This document shows, piece after piece, positions 60,001 through 64,000 of a stretch of DNA of 64,000 bases. The stretch is from positions 10,402,501 to 10,466,500 of the forward strand of contig CM051517.1 in assembly GCA_028015205.1 (NCBI GenBank), written 5' to 3'. The notes under the pieces are model-generated. The model ran no database searches and was not told the DNA's origin. It worked only from the letters and a program-made list of their open reading frames with translations. The stretch's first letter is position 1; every line of letters begins with the position of its first letter. The stretch is from Mytilisepta virgata. Its lineage: Eukaryota > Mollusca > Bivalvia > Mytilida > Mytilidae. Position numbers and translations under genes: made by a program.

Positions 60001-62217
60001 ATCTGATAACAATATAGGACTTCTAAAGACATTGGTTCTACATATACCGGAATTAAGAATCTCTTGTGTTACCTGGCTTTAGAAAACCTACTCTATTTGC
60101 TCCTTTGTGTTACCGGGCTCTAGACGACTTACCTCTATTTGTTCCCTTGTGTTACCGGGCTCTAGAAGACCTACCTCTATTTGTTCACCTGTGTTACCGG
60201 GTTTTAGAATACTTACCTCTATTTGCTCCCTTATGTTACCGGGCTTAAGAAGACCTACCTCTATTTGCTCCCTTGTCTTGCCGTGATTTAGAAGACCTAC
60301 CTCTATTTGCTCTCTTGTGTTGACAGGCTTTAGAAGACTTACCTCTACTTGCTCCCTTGTGTTACCGGGCTTTAGAATACCGACCTCGTTTTGCTCCCTT
60401 GTGTTACCGGGCTTAAGAAGACGTACCTGTTTGCTCTCTTGTGTTACCGGGATTTAGAAGACCTACCTCTATTTGCTCTCTTGTGTTACCGGAATATAGA
60501 AGACCTACCTCTATTTGCTCTCTTGTGTTACCGGGAATTAGAAAGCCCTACCTCTATTTGCTTTCATGTGTTACCGGGCTTTAGAAGACCTATTTGCTCT
60601 CTCGTGTTACTGTGATTTAGAAGACCTACCTCTATTTGCTGTCTTGTGTTACCGGGATTTAGAAGACCTACCTCTATTTGCTGTCTTGTGTTACCTGGAT
60701 TTAGAAGACCTACCTCTATTTGCTCTCTTGTGTTAATCGTTACACTGTGAATACTGAGTTCCACATTCTGTCTTAACATGCCATCTTTGTAGGAAATATC
60801 ACCATAAACACCGATTCGTTTTACCTTAGAATAAAAAGGTTTCAAGATTTAATTTCGTCTTGTTCAGTATCTGAAACGTCAATCAAAGAACAGATGTATT
60901 CCTTCAAGAAATGGAACCAAAAAAAAAAAAGGCAAAACACTAGGGTTTAGCAATCGGTATGTTAACTGGCGAGAAAATTGTAGGGATCTTAACAGTTAAT
61001 GTAAAGTCAAATTGAGCAAACACCAATGAATGAGAACTTTCGACATCACAGACACATGAGAGTTGGTAACAGGGCTTAAGAACAGACATAAATTGTAATT
61101 ATAATTTATAACACCAAACTTATTGATCTGTGCAATAAATTGTAATTATAATTTATAACACCAAACCTATTGATCTGTGCAATAAATCGTAATTATAATT
61201 TATAACACCAAACCTATTGATCTGTGCAATAAATTACATTACTTATTTTAATTGATGTCATAGCTGCAGGTGTCTGAACGCATTGGCTTCTTTTATATAT
61301 ATCATTGGGGTCTACATGAAGCGTTAATTTTATTCAAATGCAAACACTTAATGAATGAGCAAAATATATACATTTGCATTTGTAAACTATAGAATTAACA
61401 GCACTTCCAACTTACCGTTTTGAAGGCATCGACGACTTTCCTTGATTCTAGAACGCGTGACATGTTCCGTTCCAATGAAATATCAGTACAGTCCGGTATT
61501 ACAATGGGAGACATGTTCCTCAACTGATAATCTATATCATCAACAATCATTCTCAAATCATACAGAAAAGCTTCGTCAACCTGAGGAGGTGAATATAATT
61601 ATGACCTTTATACAGAATAGCTTCGTCAATCTGCTGAGGTCGAGGTCATTATAACCTTTTTTCCTGATTAAAGAACTGAATTAGAATCAACAAATGAGAT
61701 TAAATAATTTTCATACTGCTTTTGAACTAGATTAATATAAAGATAATGATAGACGAACGTCTCATCTTTTCCCTGACTAGATATTTCAGCAGATATTGCA
61801 AAAGGTTTCAGTTAGTTTCTCTGAAATGAAGTTTATCAAAGAATGAACCAAATAGATGTACTATAAAATGGTTAGGGTTCGGACTTCAAATGGACAAAAC
61901 TAGTAGTTAATGCTTAAGTCTATCTCTTCGGAACAGGAAAAAGTCGACTTATCTGGTCCTTAGCTTACTTTTATCATGGTTGATTCTCTCACAACTCCCT
62001 AAGAATTTGAAATGGAGAAAGCAGATGTATCCAGATAGCCTTGATTTTCACTACTCACATTAAAATGGTTAATGCTGAAGTAACTTTCTCCCAGCTTAAG
62101 CTGAACAAAATCGACATATTCAGCCCTTGTTGTAACATTATAAAGAGAGTTACCACTTATATGTACAACTTTGGCCAAGGTTTGTTGTGAACATTTCACA
62201 CAAGTCAGCGTCGGAAT
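54057..62217 (-). CDS. IR25a: Ionotropic receptor IR25a, C-terminal ten exons, N-terminus beyond the window
   Basis: Chemosensory co-receptor of the ionotropic glutamate receptor family. Minus-strand exons are 62059-62217, 61416-61580, 60714-60824, 58392-58493, 57891-58097, 57081-57423, 56253-56502, 55782-55966, 55533-55665 and 54057-54483: 2082 nt, 693 residues plus stop, all phases agreeing. The amino-terminal domain is partial (AEYVDFVQLKLGESYFSI, VKRIGVYGDISYKDGML). S1 starts YEPFVIKL and ends KADIAVGPISVMAERENVVD, FTVPYYDLVGLTIL. M1 is VWLCIIAAFFLFSGLLW. The pore exit is SLTPQGGGEAPRALSG, M3 WWLFGFIVIATYTANLAAF. S2 includes MSLNDSL, LAVWDYPVSNKYTKLW and VGEEFSRKPFAFAVQEGSPL; M4 GGVFLVIAVGTALSLICLAF. 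SLTPQGGGEAP, SVMAERENVVDFTVPYYD and ILKLLNQRQLETLK identify IR25a rather than AMPA or kainate receptors. About 200 N-terminal residues are missing to the right. Introns carry an exon-edge minisatellite and Penelope fragments. Confidence 0.93.
54650..54960 (+). mobile_element. Penelope-type element, 5'-truncated copy in an IR25a intron
   Basis: The plus strand matches the C-terminal tail and 3' region of the element at 16937-18664: cacgaattgattgaccgtta, cagtgttccaatatctaaga, gaacttcacgacgggtgccg, cttccggagcacctgagtt, ending ttaggtatatttgtcctct. It lies opposite to IR25a transcription in the last intron. Confidence 0.8.
55290..55400 (+). mobile_element. Penelope-type RT fragment
   Basis: The plus strand encodes SSNIPAS-T-YVVF, the segment SSNIPASPAYGVY near the end of the RT ORF (minus strand about 17415-17380). 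In the element this part precedes the 3' region, yet here it lies after the 3' end at 54960. It therefore belongs to a separate or tandem copy. Confidence 0.6.
56253..56502 (-). CDS. IR25a: IR25a exon with pore exit and M3
   Basis: The exon joins in phase 1 (SLTPQ|G) and encodes GGEAPRALSGRLIAATWWLF, GFIVIATYTANLAAFLTV and SRMDEPIKSLDDLSSQYQ, ending FYT across a phase-2 junction. The usual SYTANLAAF gate motif reads TYTANLAAF here. Confidence 0.93.
58494..60060. other. IR25a intron, no further exon seen
   Basis: Left part of the intron between exons 60714-60824 and 58392-58493, up to the start of the exon-edge array. No coding segment or named repeat is recognised; frames are stopped frequently. 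Confidence 0.5.
60061..60735 (-). repeat. Exon-edge minisatellite from an IR25a exon and its splice donor
   Basis: About 16 tandem units of 42 bp (a few 36-43). On the minus strand each unit joins ~21 nt of the exon end (AACACAAGAGAGCAAATAGA-G) to ~21 nt of intron (GTAGGTCTTCTAAATCCCGG-T). Thirteen units keep the GT donor; potential exon ends are 60714 (the parental one), 60672, 60630, 60552, 60509, 60467, 60427, 60343, 60301, 60259, 60217, 60175 and 60133. The unit is 14 codons, so reading through gives NTREQIEVGLLNPG repeats. The frame stays open across the first three donors, then a stop appears at about 60564-60566. The array runs downstream of the exon into the intron, as in YKT6. Confidence 0.9.
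60714..60824 (-). CDS. IR25a: IR25a amino-terminal-domain exon (source of the array)
   Basis: A 111-nt, phase 0 to 0 exon: VKRIGVYGDISYKDGML, RQNVELSIHSVTINTREQIE, then GAG|GTAGGT. It follows FKT of exon 61416-61580 and joins IGNWNKEAGVKVKDN of exon 58392-58493 without a break. Only this copy has the full upstream sequence, so it is the parent of the tandem units. Confidence 0.88.
61091..61233. repeat. 47-bp tandem repeat, 3 copies
   Basis: Three nearly identical copies of taattataatttataacacc, aaacctattgatctgtgcaa, taaattg lie in an IR25a intron. Their high identity suggests recent origin. Confidence 0.9.
61561..61660 (-). repeat. 50-bp duplication of an IR25a exon acceptor edge
   Basis: The segment at 61561-61610, which includes the start of exon 61416-61580 and its CTCAG acceptor, is repeated at 61611-61660 as tacagaatagcttcgtcaat, ctgctgaggtcgagg. 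The outer copy keeps a CTCAGCAG acceptor-like string followed by ATTGACGAAGCTATTCTGTA. Only the inner copy joins the exon body. Confidence 0.8.
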
Positions 62218-62224
62218 CTGAAAG

Positions 62225-63828
62225 AAATGATCTTTCCATAAAAATCATGAAAATGTTGAATGTCTCGTTATACAATTCCGAGTTGTCTCTCTTTACTGAA
62301 GAAGATTTAAATATGGTAAAGCTTGCAGTTAGGTTTTGGTATCACATTGTTAATTCAAGTCCTGCTAATTTAGCACATCCAGTGTATGATAGTCTAAATA
62401 AACAGGCTGATATTGTACGAAAATAAAGACACTTTTCCATAAGATAAATTTTGATCATATTTGGGAAAAACAAAACTCTTTCAGTAAAAGAAGATTAACT
62501 TTAATTGAAAGATTGTTTTATTAGGATTTGGAATCGCTCACTGTTCAATGATGATATTAAAACACGAAAAGGAAACAAATTATGAACATACAGAAAGCTG
62601 AAGAAGGATTTTGAGACTTTTCTAAAAAATTCTGATTTAGAAAATAAATTTTTCGTTAAAACATTTGAAAATTAGAATAAGCAATAATAATTTGTTCATT
62701 GAGACGGGCAGGCATAGAAATATTGATTTGTAAACTAGAATCTGTCCACTCTGTAAAGCTGAAGAGGAAGAGGAAATACATTTTTCGATAAAATGTTCTG
62801 CACTTTCTTAGCAACGTGTCTCATTTTTTTTTTTAAAAAAACTATCATTAGTTCATCATCATTCTCAGAACTATCTGACACAGAAAATTTTTGTTTTTAT
62901 TTTTCATAGTAATAAATATGACATAACAAAATGTTGGATTCAAAATACATGTATTAGCCAACCATATATTAAACTAAATGGTTTAGCTCAAGGGAAATTT
63001 AGCAAATGTACCAAGTATGTAAATGCTTTTCAATAACACTTATATCACAAATAAATATTATATCTATAGATATTTTTATACTCGTACCTATAGAAGATCA
63101 AGCGGCTGTGATGAGTAGTTGCAGAGAAAAGTGTGACGAAAATTTTGGTAATAAAAAACGAAGTCATCAAACAGGAAGTTGATGTCGCCTTGGTCCAAAA
63201 ACGTATCCCAAGATATGGCGTACCGATAGAAGGCTTGTGACAAAATATCGAGTGGCTGTGACGAGTAGTTGCAGAGAAAAATGTGACGAACATTTGGTAT
63301 TCAAAACCATAAGATAGAAAAATAAGCGAAGTCGTCAAACAGGAAGTTGATGTCGCCTTGGTCCGAAAACGTATGCTACGATATGGCGTACCTATGGAAG
63401 TCTTGTGACAAAATATCAAGCGGTTGTGATGCCAGTAGTGTAACGAAAGGTAGGACGGACGCACGCACGGACAGAACCACAAGGGTAAAACAGTATACCC
63501 CTCACCTTTGGAGGGGGTGTACGGACGGAACCACAAGGGTAAAAAAGTATACCCATCACCTTTGGAGCGGGTGTACGGACGGAACCACAAGGGTAAAACA
63601 GTATACTCCTCACTTTTGGGTGTATAATTAGTATTCTCTAATCTAAGAAAGACATAAAAGTTATGCATATATATTTTAAATGGTTCCCCTCAGTCAGATC
63701 AAGATATTTTATATGTAAATATAATTGTATTGTTGTTGTTATTGTATTATGTTTATATTGTCATTGATGATAACCCTTCATTTGGATTTGATCAATAAAT
63801 TTGATTTGATTTGATTTCTATGTTGAAA
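62225..63828 (+). pseudogene. LINE ORF2 C-terminal relic with 3' tail
   Basis: The plus strand reads SERNDLSIKIMKMLNVSLYN, LAVRFWYHIVNSSPANLAHP (62211-62426), then in broken frames ETGRHRNIDL and RICPLCKAEEEEEIHFSIKC (about 62700-62800). The CPLCxxE…IHFSIKC pattern is the C-terminal Cys/His motif of non-LTR retrotransposon ORF2. The copy ends in a (tttga)n tail at about 63797-63828 (aaatttgatttgatttgat). The repeat at 63060-63625 interrupts it. It lies against the first IR25a exon in the window, opposite strand. Confidence 0.7.
63060..63625. repeat. Composite tandem repeat inside the LINE relic
   Basis: Two ~185-bp units (gaagttgatgtcgccttggt, aaaacgtat, gatatggcgtacc, cttgtgacaaaatatc, gagtagttgcagagaaaa) are followed by three ~59-bp units (gtacggacggaaccacaagg, gtaaaacagtatacccctca, cctttggagggg). 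The open frames across it on both strands are by-products of the repeat. Confidence 0.8.
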
Positions 63829-64000
63829 TAATTCTTTACACTATATGACCTTCAGAAAATGTGAGAAAAACATGGTCAACAATAAAATGAAAACTTCATT
63901 CATAAATCAGTTCTAAATGTGGTTTAGAGAGAAAAGATATTCTTGGTATCGGCACAGCCACTTGAATTTCTATAAATAAATGGTCAAAAATGCCATTGGC
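63829..64000. other. Right-edge sequence
   Basis: Nothing is recognised. The missing N-terminal exons of IR25a should lie further right, outside the window. Confidence 0.4.

Noticed and set aside
60564..60845. Reading the whole 93-codon minus ORF as an IR25a exon
   Set aside because: The parental donor at 60714 joins in phase to exon 58392-58493, and the ORF hits a stop inside the repeat. The extension is kept only as a possible alternative-splice finding.
63045..63668. 207-codon minus ORF
   Set aside because: It consists of repeated blocks (SYGFEYQM, PLWFRPYT) encoded by the composite tandem repeat; no gene signals.

Overview
The window looks like mollusc nuclear DNA, most likely a bivalve and perhaps a mussel. 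It is AT-rich, genes are split into small exons by kilobase introns, and much of the rest is MITEs, minisatellites and retroelement fragments of kinds I associate with bivalve genomes. A shell-matrix-type secreted protein (three chitin-binding modules plus a laminin-G-like module) and the protostome chemosensory co-receptor IR25a fit this. The species is inference; the gene content is read directly by joining exons through splice sites and phase.

Layout. (1) 2001-8595, minus: a complete seven-exon YKT6 R-SNARE gene (199 aa). (2) 10.9-23.3 kb: a repeat-rich stretch with a ~690 bp inverted duplication, a LINE ORF1 (gag-like) remnant, a Penelope-type reverse transcriptase element inserted into a 69-bp minisatellite, and a LINE reverse transcriptase tail. 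(3) 24541-25128, minus: an intact 195-codon ORF of unknown function. (4) 26.1-27.6 kb: a CGTAA/TTACG-rich element with inverted ends. (5) 29131-30609, minus: a complete three-exon NK-like homeobox gene, closest by memory to Vent/Ventx, with a TATA box. (6) 34572-38441, minus: a matrix metalloproteinase (catalytic and hemopexin exons, 5' end not found). (7) 44787-51466, plus: a complete eight-exon secreted PIF-like protein (438 aa) with one GC-AG intron. (8) 54057-62217, minus: ten exons of IR25a, whose N-terminus lies beyond the right edge.

The most unusual signal is shared by two unrelated genes. In YKT6 exon 3 and in an amino-terminal-domain exon of IR25a, the 3' end of the exon plus its 5' splice site has been amplified into a long tandem array running into the following intron. 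The YKT6 array has about 21 units, 16 with an intact donor; the IR25a array has about 16 units, 13 with an intact donor. YKT6 units are 47 or 61-62 bp and read into stops. IR25a units are 42 bp, a multiple of three, and the first three donors stay in frame, so alternative donor use could add 14 or 28 residues. Another IR25a exon shows a 50-bp duplication of its acceptor edge. I read these as exon-edge minisatellites.

The genes do not form a pathway. They are a vesicle-fusion SNARE, a transcription factor, an extracellular protease, a matrix protein and a chemoreceptor. The neighbouring metalloproteinase and PIF-like gene are both extracellular-matrix genes, transcribed divergently.
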